Shown piece by piece: positions 5,137 through 5,485 of a DNA stretch of 5,485 nucleotides. Numbering within the stretch: the first letter of the stretch is position 1; every line of letters begins with the position of its first letter. The stretch spans positions 1 through 5,485 of the forward strand of contig JAFQBR010000149.1 in NCBI GenBank assembly GCA_017399665.1, given 5' to 3'. The position numbers were made by a program, and so were the translations under genes. Source of the stretch: Clostridia bacterium. Its GTDB lineage: Bacteria > Bacillota_A > Clostridia > Christensenellales > Borkfalkiaceae. The notes under the pieces are model-generated. The model worked only from the letters and a program-made list of their open reading frames with translations, had not been told where the DNA came from and made no database searches.

Positions 5137-5485
5137 ATGAAAGTTATTTGTGAAAACAGAGAAGCTAGACACGAGTTTTTTATTATAGACACCTTAGAAG
5201 CAGGTATTTCTTTAGACGGTGGCGAAGTAAAATCCGTGCGCCTTGGCAACGTGAATTTGAAAGATAGCTTTTGCGCTATATCGCAGGGAAGTATATTCAT
5301 TAAGAATATGCATATTTCTGTTTACGATAAATCTGGCGCTTATAATATTCGCGAAGCAAAAAGGGATAGGCGCTTACTTCTTCACAAAAGCGAAATAAGA
5401 AGACTACTTCAAAAATCTTCAGAAAAAGGATATACGGTAGTTCCCTTAAAGCTTTACTATAAGGATGCGCTTATAAAAGTTGAGG
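5137..5485 (+). CDS. smpB: SsrA-binding protein SmpB, 3' end outside the window
   Basis: SmpB binds the tRNA-like part of tmRNA and brings it to ribosomes stalled on non-stop mRNA, starting trans-translation. The 116 codons present match the family throughout: NREARHEFFI (7-16), the oligonucleotide-binding core with GISLDGGEVKSVRLG (23-37), NLKDSF (40-45), MHISVYDKSGAYN (58-70), RDRRLLLHKSEI (76-87) and GYTVVPLKLYYKDALIKVE (98-116). The remaining ~35-40 residues, the basic tail that enters the decoding centre, lie beyond base 5485. The ATG at 5137 is preceded by AAGG (5127-5130) six bases away and yields a normal N-terminus. It follows rnr by 54 bases, a conserved pairing that fits their shared role. 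The tmRNA gene ssrA often lies just downstream but is not in view. Confidence 0.96.
   Translation, partial: MKVICENREARHEFFIIDTLEAGISLDGGEVKSVRLGNVNLKDSFCAISQGSIFIKNMHISVYDKSGAYNIREAKRDRRLLLHKSEIRRLLQKSSEKGYTVVPLKLYYKDALIKVE

Noticed and set aside
5115..5300. 61-codon minus-strand open frame
   Set aside because: It overlaps the well-supported start of smpB antisense, matches no family I know and has no promoter or ribosome site.

Overview
The window reads as a housekeeping segment of an AT-rich (roughly 40% GC) Gram-positive genome, most likely an uncultured Clostridia-type Bacillota. The basis is the gene order tpiA-gpmI-secG-rnr-smpB, all on the + strand, which is a familiar Bacillota neighbourhood, together with a clostridial-style SecG, good Shine-Dalgarno sites and codon usage. 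No phage, IS, CRISPR, tRNA or rRNA sequence is visible in the main part.

Layout. Bases 1 to about 76 do not belong with what follows: the minus strand there encodes a clean Asp-box (BNR) peptide, and the tpiA reading frame that starts beyond it lacks its N-terminal ~20 residues, including the catalytic Asn and Lys. This looks like a chimeric end or an insertion/recombination junction. From about 77 to 2411 come two consecutive glycolytic genes, triosephosphate isomerase (5'-truncated) and cofactor-independent phosphoglycerate mutase (complete, all active-site residues present). Enolase, which often comes next, is absent. A 153-base AT-rich spacer holds a strong extended -10 promoter preceded by a 12-base tandem repeat, and drives secG. 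A textbook rho-independent terminator closes secG. Then come RNase R (complete, without the usual basic C-terminal tail) and SmpB, which runs off the end of the window. All four gaps between genes are shorter than 160 bases.

Functionally the window joins lower glycolysis (TpiA supplies glyceraldehyde-3-phosphate, GpmI converts 3-PGA to 2-PGA), a subunit of the SecYEG translocon, and the trans-translation/RNA quality-control pair RNase R and SmpB, which act together on stalled ribosomes and their non-stop mRNAs.

The most interesting unexplained signal is a pair of related stem-loops in the leaders of gpmI (793-830) and smpB (5091-5121). They match at 19 of 22 positions across the 5' stem arm and loop, share the loop core TTATCGGCATA, and have a compensatory base pair in the stem. 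They are not terminators. They may be a structured RNA or protein-binding element, or a dispersed intergenic repeat.
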